A stretch of 32,528 nt of DNA from Rhodospirillaceae bacterium (GTDB lineage: Bacteria; Pseudomonadota; Alphaproteobacteria; JAEULC01), in the NCBI GenBank assembly GCA_023266845.1, contig JAHFPH010000009.1, positions 5,283 to 37,810 on the forward strand, given 5' to 3'. Shown one piece after another: positions 1 to 7,621 of the stretch (positions are counted from its first letter, which is position 1; each line of letters starts with the position of its first letter). The position numbers and the translations under genes were made by a program. The notes below the pieces were generated by a model. That model saw nothing but the letters and a program-made list of their open reading frames with translations, had not been told where the DNA came from and did no database searches.

Positions 1-217
1 TGATCGCCTCGCCCGCGATCGACACGGTGCCGCCGTCCGGCACTTCCAGCATGTTGACGCAGCGCAGGAACGTGGACTTGCCCGAGCCCGACGAGCCGAT
101 CACGGCGATCACCTCGCCGTCGCGGGCGCTGACCGACAGGTCCCGCAGCACTTCGAGCGGCCCGAAGCACTTGGAAAGGCGTTCCACGGCGACCGCGGGC
201 GGGTGGTTGGCGTCCAT
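1..217 (-). CDS. Polar amino acid ABC transporter ATP-binding protein (5' part; runs off window)
   Basis: This is the first 72 codons of an ABC ATPase read leftwards from ATG at 217; the rest lies outside the window. The translation begins MDANHPPAVAVERLSKCFGP and continues with a beta-strand region, then the Walker A motif GSSGSGKST at about residues 42-50, followed by FLRCVNMLE. That FLRC-N-LE sequence just after Walker A is typical of the HisP/GlnQ polar-amino-acid importer ATPases. The inferred role is ATP-driven uptake of an amino acid at the inner membrane with partners outside this window. It lies 110 bases downstream of the TPR/glycosyltransferase gene on the same strand, with no obvious functional link. 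The Q-loop, signature and Walker B are not visible, so the substrate cannot be judged. Confidence 0.85.
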   Translation of the reverse strand, partial: MDANHPPAVAVERLSKCFGPLEVLRDLSVSARDGEVIAVIGSSGSGKSTFLRCVNMLEVPDGGTVSIAGEAI

Positions 218-327
218 GCGGCGATCATTCCACAGCCTCGGAGCGTCATGCAAGAAAGCGGCCATTGCTGGCGCTGCCGTGGAATTGAACAGCGCCTCGG
301 GCGGAAGATAGGCGCCCGCCGCCCCGA

Positions 328-2487
328 TCAATCCAGCGCCGTTACCCTGGCCTTGAAAAAGGCGTCCAGCGCCGCCGCGTTTGCCGTTCCGTCCAGCAGC
401 CGCGGCTCAGCCGCCTTGACCCTGGCGCTCATCGCGGCGCGATAGTCCTTATCCTTGCCCAGCCTCACGGCCAAGGCGACGTAGTCGTCGGACGAGCGCG
501 CGATCAACTCGTCCATGCCGATCTTGCGTAGTATCCCGCAGCCGTGCCGGCCGCGCATGAATTCAGCTGGCATAGTGACGACGGGACAATGGCGGGTCAG
601 CGCGAACATCGTCGTATTGTTGCCGTTCCAGCCGATCGTATCCAGGTTCACGTCGATGGCGTCGAACAGATGCACGAACCGCTGGTGCGCCATCCGCGGC
701 ATGACCCGCGCCCATTTCTCGAAATCGACGCCGCGCCGGGCGAACGCCCCGGCCATGCGCCGGGCGAATTGCTCGGTGATTTCGGCCGAGGGATGGGCCA
801 CGAACACGAAAATCGATTCCGGCACGGCCGCCGCGATCCGCGCGTAGACGTCGTCGTAGGACGGCAGGTATTTGAACAGGGCTTGCACCGACCCGAACAC
901 GACCTTGTCTTCCGGCAGCGAAAAATCGCGCCGCGCGGCGGCGACGCCGATGACCGGCGCGGGCGTGAAAAAGAGCCCGGGATCGGGCAGCCGGACTAGC
1001 GTTTCCGTGTAATGGTCCTGGCCGTTCGCCGGCTCCATCGCGTCGCTGCTGAGGTAGCAGTCGACCATCGCCGATCCCGAGGTGATCGGGTGGCCCCAAC
1101 TCGTGCATTGCACTGGCGCCAGCCGCGTCAACGCCAGGATGCGGCTGGATGCCGTCATGCCGATATCCGGAAGGAACAGCACGTCCAGACCGTCGGCGCG
1201 GATCGCCGCCAGTGCCTCTAGATACGTCGCCGGCCTGAATGGCAGCCAGCGATAGGCGCCGAGGGCCGCGAATTTCTCGGTCAGCCAGTCGGTCTTGCCG
1301 TTCAGCGAGTAGAGAAAAAACTCATAGTCCTGCCGCGGCAGGGACGAAATCCAGGAATAGGCCCAGTTCGCGCCGTTGTGGTTCATCAGCAGTTCGGACG
1401 CCACGCCCAGGCGGATCTTTCCGCCCCCGGCGCGGCGGGCAACCGGCCGCAGATACGGGCCGATCTGCGGCCGCAACAGCGCCGTGGCGACGGCGCAGTA
1501 GTCCTCCAGCAGCGCCCGGTCGTTTTGCTGCTGGTAGCCGAGCAAGAAATGGTTGAGCCGGAACAGGCATTCGACGATCAGTTCGTATCCTTGAGCGGGC
1601 GGTGTTGCGCCGAGTTGCCCGAGCCGCGCCAGGCTACGCCCGAACCGGTCTCGTGCGGCCGCGACCGCTTCCGTGTCGTCGTAGATCGCGGGCAGCGCGA
1701 TCAGATCGAGCAGCGCGTCGCAGATCTCGATCGCGCCGGGCGCTGCGCCGACCGCCGCGGCCTTGAGGCGCAAGCCGCGCCGATACGCGGCCGCGCAATC
1801 GGATGTCCTGCCCAGGTCGTACAAGGTCGCGGCCAGATTTTCGTGCAGATGCGCGGCGTTGGGCTGCAGGCGCAGCGCCGTTTCATGGGCCGCGACCGCC
1901 TGGTCCAGGCTGCCCTGCTCTTTCAGCGCGTTGCCCAGGTTGTTGATAGCCTCGACGAAATCGGGGCGGAGCCGGATCGCCGCGCGATAGGCGGCGATCG
2001 CCTCGGCCAGCTTGCCCTGGTCCTTGAGCGCATTGCCGAGCCCGGCATGGGAGGCGGGCTCGTTCGGCGCCAGCGCGACGGCGCGGCGATAGTCGGCGGC
2101 GGCCTCGTCCGGCCGGCCGAGCTCCAGCAGCACGGCGCCGCGATTGGCGTACGCCTTGGCGTAGTCCGGCTGCAGCGTCAAGGTGCGGGAATAGGCCTTG
2201 AGCGCCTCGTCGCGGCGCTTGAGCGCCATCAGCGCATTGCCGCGATTGAGTTGCGCCGCGGCCGAGCGCGGGTTGATTTCAAGCGCCCGGCCGATCAGCC
2301 GCTCGGCTGCCGCGTGGTTGCCGCCCTGCGCCTCTACCAGTCCCAGAAGATGCAGCGCGTCGAAGGATGTCGGCGCCTGTTCGAGCACCGACCGGCACAA
2401 ACGGCCCGCCCCAACCAGATCGCCGGCCCCGAGCGCATCCAGCGCTTGCTTAAGCGCATTGGCCGGAATGGTCGATGAGGCAGCCAT
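328..2487 (-). CDS. TPR-repeat protein with OGT-like (GT41/SPINDLY-type) glycosyltransferase domain
   Basis: A 719-residue protein if started at ATG 2487. The frame stays open upstream to 2724, but those extra 79 residues show no TPR pattern. About seven 34-residue TPR units occupy residues 7-240, with repeats such as AxxLNRGNALxxLxRxDEA. After a linker comes a C-terminal GT41-like domain: KIRLGVASELLMNHNG opens the first Rossmann lobe, QCTSWGHPITSG resembles the OGT QVTWLGYPGTSG motif, FGSVQALFKYLPSYDDV carries a lysine near the OGT catalytic lysine position, and GWNGNNTTMFAL...PVVTMPAEFMRGR matches the UDP-sugar-binding lobe. The family transfers GlcNAc or another hexose to protein Ser/Thr (or Asn), in the cytoplasm. 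The acceptor is unknown. No flagellin or adhesin gene lies nearby to suggest one. The start region has only a weak ribosome-binding site. Confidence 0.85.
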   Translation of the reverse strand: MAASSTIPANALKQALDALGAGDLVGAGRLCRSVLEQAPTSFDALHLLGLVEAQGGNHAAAERLIGRALEINPRSAAAQLNRGNALMALKRRDEALKAYSRTLTLQPDYAKAYANRGAVLLELGRPDEAAADYRRAVALAPNEPASHAGLGNALKDQGKLAEAIAAYRAAIRLRPDFVEAINNLGNALKEQGSLDQAVAAHETALRLQPNAAHLHENLAATLYDLGRTSDCAAAYRRGLRLKAAAVGAAPGAIEICDALLDLIALPAIYDDTEAVAAARDRFGRSLARLGQLGATPPAQGYELIVECLFRLNHFLLGYQQQNDRALLEDYCAVATALLRPQIGPYLRPVARRAGGGKIRLGVASELLMNHNGANWAYSWISSLPRQDYEFFLYSLNGKTDWLTEKFAALGAYRWLPFRPATYLEALAAIRADGLDVLFLPDIGMTASSRILALTRLAPVQCTSWGHPITSGSAMVDCYLSSDAMEPANGQDHYTETLVRLPDPGLFFTPAPVIGVAAARRDFSLPEDKVVFGSVQALFKYLPSYDDVYARIAAAVPESIFVFVAHPSAEITEQFARRMAGAFARRGVDFEKWARVMPRMAHQRFVHLFDAIDVNLDTIGWNGNNTTMFALTRHCPVVTMPAEFMRGRHGCGILRKIGMDELIARSSDDYVALAVRLGKDKDYRAAMSARVKAAEPRLLDGTANAAALDAFFKARVTALD

Positions 2488-2707
2488 GATCGCTTGAAAT
2501 GTTCCGGAATACCCCGCCCGAGGACGGGCCGGGCGCCAAGGTGCATGGCGGCGGCATAAATCGCAAGCGACGGCGCCCACAACCGCCCCGGATTTTTCCC
2601 CAAAATCGGCGGAATCCCGCCATTGCCTGCCCCCGGTCCCGTCGCAAACCGCGATGCATCCGCAATTTGTGAACCAGTTGTTAACTCTGGCTTGATACGA
2701 CTTCCGC

Positions 2708-4504
2708 ATGGCCCAATCCGGCAACCAGGAAAACCGTGCGTCGCGCGTCTCGGCTGCGGCGCATGGCGACCGCTATGCGCTGGCGGCCGAAGGCGCCAAC
2801 GACGCATTGTGGGATTGGGACCTGAAGGCGGGCCGGGTGCTGTATTCGCCGCGCTGGGCGGCGATGCTGGGCCTGACCGCCGAGGCGCTGAGCGCCACGT
2901 CCGAGGCGTGGCTTGGCCGGGTGCATCCCGCGGATATCGACGCGCTGCGCCGGGCGATCGACGCGCTGATCGGCGGCGGCGCGCGGCGACTGGAGCATGA
3001 GCAACGCCTGCGCCATGCCGACGGCACGTATCGCTGGATGTTGGCGCGCGCCGTGGCGCTGCGCGGCGCCGACGGCATCGCCCTGCGCATCGCCGGATCG
3101 CAGACCGACGTAACCGACCGTCATTGGCAGCGCGAGCAGTTGGAATACGACGCCTTCCACGACGGTTTGACCGGCCTGTCGAACCGCGCGCTGTTCCTGG
3201 ACCGCTTGGGCCAAGCGGTCGCGATGGCGCGCCGCCGCCACGCCCAAGGTTGCGCGGTGCTGGCGCTGGGCGTGGACCGCTTCAAGTTGGTGAACGACTC
3301 CCTGGGCCACGCCGCCGGCGACGAGTTCCTGAGCGTGCTGGCGCGCCGGCTGGAAGGCTGCCTGCGCGACGGCGACACGCTGGCGCGGGTCGGCGGCGAC
3401 GAGTTCGCGATTCTGACCGAGCAGGCCGATGGACTGGATCAGGTGATGGCGATCGCCGAGCGCGCCAACGCCATACTGGCCACGCCGATCGTGCTGGACG
3501 AGCAGGATATCTTCGCCAGCGTCGGCATCGGCATCGCGGTAGCGACGCCGCGCCTGCGCAACCCCGAGGACCTGCTGCGCGACGCGTTCCTGGCGCTGTA
3601 CCGCGCCAAGGCGATGGGCACGGGCCGGGTGGAGATGTTCGACCAGGGCTTGCACGCCCGCGCGGTCAAGCGCCTGAAGCTGGAAAGCGATCTGCGCCAT
3701 GCGCTGGAGCGCGACGAGATCGACGCCCACTATCAGCCGATCGTGGCGCTGGACACCGGGCGCATCGTGGGCTTCGAGGCGTTGGCGCGCTGGACGCATG
3801 GCGAGCGCGGCTCGGTTTCGCCTGCCGAGTTCATTCCGCCGGCCGAAGAGACCGGGCTGATCGTGCAGATCGGCCGCAAGGTGCTGACTACCGCTGCCCG
3901 TCAGCTTGTGGCCTGGCAGCGCGCTGGCTTGGCGGCGCCCGAGATGATGATCAATGTCAACGTGTCGGCCAAGCAATTCTCGCAGAGCGACCTGGCGGGC
4001 GAGATCCGCGACATTCTGGCCGCGACTGGATTGGCGCCCGCGCGCCTGAAGCTGGAGTTGACCGAAAGCGTGCTGATGGAAAACCCGGAACTGGCGCAGT
4101 CGATCCTGGAAAAAGTGCGGCAGATGGGCGTGCGCCTGTGCGTGGACGACTTCGGCACGGGCTATTCGTCGCTCAGCTACCTGCACCGCTTTCCGATCGA
4201 TTCCCTGAAGATCGAGCGCAGCTTCATCGCGCGCATCGCCGAACGCCAGTCCGAGCGCACGCTGATCAAAACCATCGTCGATCTTGGCCAGGCGCTGGAT
4301 CTGGAGGTAGTGGCCGAGGGCATCGAAACGCACGAGCAGCGGCGCCAATTGCTGGCGCTGAAATGCAGGCTGGGCCAGGGCTACCTGTTCGCCAAACCGA
4401 TGCCCGGGGAGGAGGTCGGCGCCCTGCTCGCCAAGGTCCGGTCGGGGGCCTCGCTGTTTCCCCCGGAAAACCCGCCGCTCACCGTGACGGCCATCACTGC
4501 CTGA
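2708..4504 (+). CDS. PAS-GGDEF-EAL cyclic-di-GMP signalling protein
   Basis: A 598-residue cytoplasmic protein with no predicted membrane segment. A PAS_3/PAC sensor domain covers roughly residues 22-138 (DALWDWDLKAGRVLYSPRW; HADGTYRWM). A GGDEF domain follows at 145-310, with GGDEF at 229-233 and an RxxD inhibitory site (RDGD, 220-223) five residues before it. An EAL domain covers 325-575: EAL 357-359, NVS 418-420, ELTES 450-454, DDFGTGYSS from 480, K501, E537 and Q557, so all usual phosphodiesterase residues are present. In the GGDEF domain the stretch before DRFK reads ALGVDRFK where ALDLDRFK is usual, so the first metal-binding Asp is replaced by Gly188. That suggests a PDE with a GTP-sensing GGDEF domain. 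The ATG has no clear Shine-Dalgarno sequence. The upstream 220 bases are shared with the divergent TPR gene. Confidence 0.93.
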   Translation: MAQSGNQENRASRVSAAAHGDRYALAAEGANDALWDWDLKAGRVLYSPRWAAMLGLTAEALSATSEAWLGRVHPADIDALRRAIDALIGGGARRLEHEQRLRHADGTYRWMLARAVALRGADGIALRIAGSQTDVTDRHWQREQLEYDAFHDGLTGLSNRALFLDRLGQAVAMARRRHAQGCAVLALGVDRFKLVNDSLGHAAGDEFLSVLARRLEGCLRDGDTLARVGGDEFAILTEQADGLDQVMAIAERANAILATPIVLDEQDIFASVGIGIAVATPRLRNPEDLLRDAFLALYRAKAMGTGRVEMFDQGLHARAVKRLKLESDLRHALERDEIDAHYQPIVALDTGRIVGFEALARWTHGERGSVSPAEFIPPAEETGLIVQIGRKVLTTAARQLVAWQRAGLAAPEMMINVNVSAKQFSQSDLAGEIRDILAATGLAPARLKLELTESVLMENPELAQSILEKVRQMGVRLCVDDFGTGYSSLSYLHRFPIDSLKIERSFIARIAERQSERTLIKTIVDLGQALDLEVVAEGIETHEQRRQLLALKCRLGQGYLFAKPMPGEEVGALLAKVRSGASLFPPENPPLTVTAITA

Positions 4505-4532
4505 CCCCCTGCCCGGCCCTAAGGTGGCCGGC

Positions 4533-4691
4533 ATGAACCAACGGGGGTTGGTAATGACCAGAAAAACCAAGCGCCGCGTGGCGTTCCTGCTGGCCGCCGA
4601 GCTGTCGATGATTTTGATCGGCGGCGCGGGTCTGGCCTGGATCGGCGCCGATATCGTGGTGCGGGCGCTCAGGCTGGCGCTGATCGGCTGA
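4533..4691 (+). CDS. Small single-pass membrane protein, hypothetical
   Basis: A 52-codon frame directly downstream of the PAS-GGDEF-EAL gene (28-base gap). It starts at ATG 4533 with AAGGTGG at 4521-4527 five bases before it; an in-frame ATG at 4554, preceded by GGGGG, would give a 45-residue form. The product has a basic N terminus (MTRKTKRR in the shorter form) followed by one hydrophobic stretch of about 30 residues, FLLAAELSMILIGGAGLAWI onward. That is the layout of a small inner-membrane protein with its N terminus in the cytoplasm. I do not recognise a family. It could be co-transcribed with the cyclic-di-GMP gene. Coding status rests on the ribosome-binding site and the membrane profile, so it is moderate at best. 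Confidence 0.5.
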   Translation: MNQRGLVMTRKTKRRVAFLLAAELSMILIGGAGLAWIGADIVVRALRLALIG

Positions 4692-4705
4692 GCGTCAGCG
4701 CTGGT

Positions 4706-5014
4706 TTACGGGCCGTAGTAATAGGCCGGGCCGTAATAATAGGGCGGCGGGTAGTAGTAATACGGCGCCGGACGATAGATCACCCGCGGGCCGTAGTAAT
4801 AGTACGGCGGATACCAGCCCCAGGGGCGATGGTAGTAGCCGTAATAGCCGTAATTGACCGGCTCGGCCGCCGTGCCGCGCTGAGCGGAAGAAGCGGCGAC
4901 GGGCGCCGAGGGCGCCGCAGCCATGGCGTCGCCGTTGATTGCGGGCACCAGGCCGATCATCAGGCCGGAAGCCACGATCGCCGCGGTTCCGGCCGAAAGC
5001 CAACGCATGCGCAT
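4706..5014 (-). CDS. Secreted Tyr/Pro-rich low-complexity protein
   Basis: A 102-residue protein. ATG 5014 is preceded by a strong AAGGAGG five bases upstream, which decides against the longer frame from 5050. Residues 1-30 form a signal peptide (MRMRWLSAGTAAIVASGLM, then a small-residue region with a likely AMAAA cleavage site). The mature part is a short Ala/Ser-rich stretch and then a C-terminal half made almost only of Tyr, Pro and Gly in runs such as YYYYPPPYYYGP. Similar YGP/YP-rich exported proteins are frequent in alphaproteobacteria, but I know of no established function. A surface or periplasmic structural role is conceivable through tyrosine-rich cohesion. It ends convergently with the small membrane protein, 14 bases away. 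Confidence 0.75.
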   Translation of the reverse strand: MRMRWLSAGTAAIVASGLMIGLVPAINGDAMAAAPSAPVAASSAQRGTAAEPVNYGYYGYYHRPWGWYPPYYYYGPRVIYRPAPYYYYPPPYYYGPAYYYGP

Positions 5015-5180
5015 CTTGCCCTCCTTGGGTCGCAAGGCCCGTTTCTGCATTCAGCGGAATGCCTGACGCTATCGCCGCAAAGCTGAATGCCGGATGAACG
5101 GCGCCCGTTCACCCGCCTGGGACGGCGCGGATGCCCGAATATTGCCTAGATTTGAAAACGGACCGGCGGGCTTGGGAAGA

Positions 5181-5813
5181 TCAGCCCCGCACCTGCTGAA
5201 CAAGCGCGAGCGACGGCGAGTTCCTGGTCTGGCTGCGCAGCTTGGTGACCAGCCCGGCCAGCCCGGCCTTGGAAAGCCAGTCGGCGTATTGGCCGTTGAA
5301 ATGCGTCACCATGCTGTAGCCGTCGACCGAGATGTCGACGATTTTCGGCCCGGCCCCGGTCTGGCGCACGCGCCAGCCCGTGTTGAGCGCGTTGCCGCCC
5401 TCGGGCGAAACGGTGGTGTTGATCATCACGTCGCCGTTGGGAAACTGGTTCGCGCCGGCGATCGAGTAGCCGCGGATCGGCAGCGCGCCGAATTTCTCGA
5501 TCGCCAGATCGATGATGTAGGTCGCGAACAAGGTGGAGAACTCGCGGAAGTCCTGGCTGTCGGGCTTGCGGCCGTAGCGGCCGAGCGTCTGCATCGCAAC
5601 GCTGTCGAAATCGATCGCATCGAGCAAAAGGCGGCCCAGATCGGCGCTGCGTTGCGGCGAGTTGTTGGCCTGAAGCACGTTGAGCGTGCGCTGGCCCATC
5701 TTCTCGATGAACGCGCGCGCCGCCTCCGGCGACATCGCCTGTTGCGCCTGCCCGGTCGCGGGTACGGTTAGAAAGACCGCCACAACGGTCAACGCCCAAA
5801 CAATCCGCCGCAT
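5181..5813 (-). CDS. MlaC/Ttg2D-family periplasmic phospholipid-binding protein (copy 1, downstream)
   Basis: A 210-residue exported protein. ATG 5813 begins MRRIVWALTVVAVFLTVPAT, an evident signal peptide ending near GQAQQA; GGCAGGT lies just upstream. The mature sequence follows the MlaC pattern: an N-terminal helix (AARAFIEKMGQRTLNVL), LLLDAIDFDSVAMQTLGRYGR, then FATYIIDLAIEKFG and a beta-rich half ending in WRVRQT, IVDISVDGYSM and ALVQQVRG. MlaC proteins shuttle phospholipid between the outer-membrane MlaA complex and the inner-membrane MlaFEDB ABC complex. None of those partners is encoded here. The gene is 90 bases downstream of its paralogue on the same strand and is presumably co-transcribed with it. 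Confidence 0.85.
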   Translation of the reverse strand: MRRIVWALTVVAVFLTVPATGQAQQAMSPEAARAFIEKMGQRTLNVLQANNSPQRSADLGRLLLDAIDFDSVAMQTLGRYGRKPDSQDFREFSTLFATYIIDLAIEKFGALPIRGYSIAGANQFPNGDVMINTTVSPEGGNALNTGWRVRQTGAGPKIVDISVDGYSMVTHFNGQYADWLSKAGLAGLVTKLRSQTRNSPSLALVQQVRG

Positions 5814-5903
5814 CGTACCTGCCCCCCGCAGGGCCTCCGTCGTTTCGACTTCAACCCCCGTCCGACGGAGCACCGGCCGGACGGGTGACGTTGCCTTAAG
5901 CCC

Positions 5904-6551
5904 TCAGCCCTTCGCCTGCTGCACGACCGGCAGCGATTGCGATTCCTTGGTCAGCTCTTGCAAACGCTTGATCAGGCCTGGAACGGTGCTGAGGCCCGCG
6001 CGCTCGAACTCGCCGCGGTAATGGATCGACAGGCTGTAGCCCTCGACCTCCATGTCGTTGATCATCGGCTTGCCTGCGGTGTTGCGCACGCGCCAGTCCA
6101 CCGTCAGCGGCTTGTCGCCGGCGCGATTGATGGCGGTGTTCACCTTGATGTCGCCGTTGGGTTGGGCCTTCACCTCGCCGATGCCGAAGCTGCTGATCTG
6201 CACGTTGCCGAACTTCTCGATCGCCACGTCGATGACATAGGCTGAGAACAGCCGCGTGAATTCCTTTTTGTCGGCCGGGGTGATCGAGCGCGCGAGCTTG
6301 CCCAGGGTGGATGTCGCCAGCGCCTCGAAGTCCAGCGCGTCGAGCAGCAGGATGGTGAATTCTTTGTTGCGCGCCTTGATGTCGCCCTGCTTGCTGAGCG
6401 TCGCCACCGCGCGGCTGCCCATGTCGGTGATGAACTTCTTGGCGGCGTCGGGCGCGATGCCTTGCGCGCGCGCGTCAGCCGATACTCCGCCCGCCGCCAG
6501 GGCGACGACCGCCGCGGCCGCAATAGTCCTGAACATCGCCCGCATGGTCAT
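5904..6551 (-). CDS. MlaC/Ttg2D-family periplasmic phospholipid-binding protein (copy 2, upstream)
   Basis: A 215-residue exported protein and the first gene of the tandem pair. A signal peptide spans residues 1-30 (AAAAVVALAAGGVSADARA). The mature protein aligns with the neighbouring copy along its whole length: FITDMGSRAVATL, LLLDALDFEALATSTLGKLAR, FSAYVIDVAIEKFG, WRVRNTAGKP, MEVEGYSLSIHY and a matching C terminus PVVQQAKG against ALVQQVRG in the other copy. The two are clearly ancient duplicates with substantial divergence, so they may bind different ligands or docking partners. A second ATG two codons in (6545) is an equally possible start. A promoter candidate lies at 6591-6620 on the minus strand. 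Confidence 0.85.
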   Translation of the reverse strand: MTMRAMFRTIAAAAVVALAAGGVSADARAQGIAPDAAKKFITDMGSRAVATLSKQGDIKARNKEFTILLLDALDFEALATSTLGKLARSITPADKKEFTRLFSAYVIDVAIEKFGNVQISSFGIGEVKAQPNGDIKVNTAINRAGDKPLTVDWRVRNTAGKPMINDMEVEGYSLSIHYRGEFERAGLSTVPGLIKRLQELTKESQSLPVVQQAKG

Positions 6552-6590
6552 TTTTCAGCGCCCCGTTCGGTGAATTGTGCCCCGGCGATA

Positions 6591-6620
6591 CATATAGCGA
6601 ACGGGTTGCATTTTGCGCAA
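6591..6620 (-). promoter_or_regulatory. Candidate promoter for the mlaC-like pair
   Basis: On the minus strand TTGCGC (6620-6615) and TATATG (6596-6591) are separated by 18 bases, about 40 bases before the start codon of the upstream mlaC-like gene. The match to the sigma-70 consensus is partial (three to four of six in each box). Confidence 0.35.
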
Positions 6621-6770
6621 TTGGATTCAGGGCCCGTGCCGGTATGGCGCGGCCAGGGAATCCGCGGGTTATCCCCCGCCAGCCGGTCCATGCGGCAAAG
6701 AGCGCGGCGTACCTCTGTTGCCGGACTGCCACGGCGACGCCCGAAGTGGTCCGGCGGAGGAGCCAAATCG

Positions 6771-6799
6771 TTGACGGGAAGCACCCCTGGGAATGGAAT
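6771..6799 (+). promoter_or_regulatory. Candidate promoter for the beta-barrel gene
   Basis: TTGACG at 6771-6776 (five of six to TTGACA) is followed after exactly 17 bases by TGGAAT at 6794-6799 (four of six). This would start a transcript with about 50 bases of leader before the ATG at 6858. Confidence 0.4.
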
Positions 6800-6857
6800 G
6801 GTCCCATAGGCCCAAAGGGCACTTCCAGTTGCTCGGGGGGGCAGGGAGCAGTCGGCA

Positions 6858-7604
6858 ATGGTGCGGTGCGCGCTGTTTACGAGCGCTACGCTTGCAGCAT
6901 TGTCGGCTGCGCTCCCGCTAATTGGCGGATTCCCGGCCCAGGCAGCCGACCCAGGCTCCAACGGCCCCTATTTGCGGGCGTTCGGCGGCTATTCGCTGCT
7001 GGAACAGCCGAGTTTCCAAGGCGACAACATCACCAACGGCTCGACCGGCAACGGTACGGGACGCGGCTCGCTGTCCACCTCGGGCGGGTTCTGGGGCGGG
7101 GCCGCCGGTGGGTACCACTGGGGGGTATTTCGCCTGGAAGGCATGGGCAGCTACGAATCGCACAGTCTTGGCGCGTTTGATTCGCCCCAATTCTCGTATG
7201 TCGACACCGGCGGCCGGCGGCACACCGACCTGAACGCGCATCCCAGCCTCAGCGGCGACCTGCGCATCTTCACCGGGTTCCTGAACGCGGTTCTCGATGT
7301 GAAGTTCGGCAGCGCGTTCGAGCCGTTCATCGGCGGCGGCGTGGGCTTTGCCCATGTCACGATGAGCGACGTGACCGGCAGCAGCAACGGCAATGCCTTC
7401 AAGCTGACCGACAGCTCGGACACGGTGCTGGCGTTCCAGGCGTTGGCTGGATTCGCCTATCGCTTCACGCCGACTTTCGCGGCGGAGCTCGGCTATCGGT
7501 TCGTCACCCTGAACGATCCCTCGTTCAAGGACAATCTGGGCGGCAGCTTCGATCTGGGGATCGAAGGCCACCAGGCATGGCTGGGGCTGCGCGTCGATTT
7601 CTAG
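6858..7604 (+). CDS. Outer-membrane beta-barrel protein (OmpA-like/Omp25-type porin family)
   Basis: A 248-residue exported protein. Residues 1-29 are a signal peptide ending FPAQA-AD. The mature part shows alternating hydrophobic strands with Gly and aromatic residues (GPYLRAFGGYSLLEQ, GGFWGGAAGGYHWGVFRLEG, FEPFIGGGVGFAHV, AGFAYRFTPTFAAELGYRF) and ends in LGLRVDF, the terminal-Phe signal recognised by the BAM machinery. This is the eight-strand small-barrel architecture common in alphaproteobacteria. The exposed loop at roughly 50-70 is rich in Gly, Asn, Ser and Thr. Substrate or ligand cannot be inferred. AGGGAG lies about ten bases before the ATG. The gene converges on the motB-like gene with only 17 bases between stop codons. 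Confidence 0.8.
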   Translation: MVRCALFTSATLAALSAALPLIGGFPAQAADPGSNGPYLRAFGGYSLLEQPSFQGDNITNGSTGNGTGRGSLSTSGGFWGGAAGGYHWGVFRLEGMGSYESHSLGAFDSPQFSYVDTGGRRHTDLNAHPSLSGDLRIFTGFLNAVLDVKFGSAFEPFIGGGVGFAHVTMSDVTGSSNGNAFKLTDSSDTVLAFQALAGFAYRFTPTFAAELGYRFVTLNDPSFKDNLGGSFDLGIEGHQAWLGLRVDF

Positions 7605-7621
7605 CGCCTAAGAAACCTGGA

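Larger units (their letters stand above)
6552..6857. other. 306-base divergent intergenic region
   Basis: This is the only gap above 300 bases. It separates the minus-strand mlaC pair from the plus-strand beta-barrel gene. Two promoter candidates are visible, one per direction (6591-6620 minus, 6771-6799 plus). A short G-run precedes the beta-barrel start. I see no convincing small gene, tRNA or repeat in it. Confidence 0.6.

Noticed and set aside
2681-4570. A 629-codon open frame antisense to the PAS-GGDEF-EAL gene
   Set aside because: The sense strand has complete domain motifs in order. The antisense product is rich in Gln, Arg, His and Ala with no recognisable fold, as expected of a shadow frame in GC-rich DNA.
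5181-6551. Complete Mla lipid transport operon
   Set aside because: Only MlaC-like carriers are present. The ABC ATPase at the left edge is of the polar amino acid type and not MlaF.
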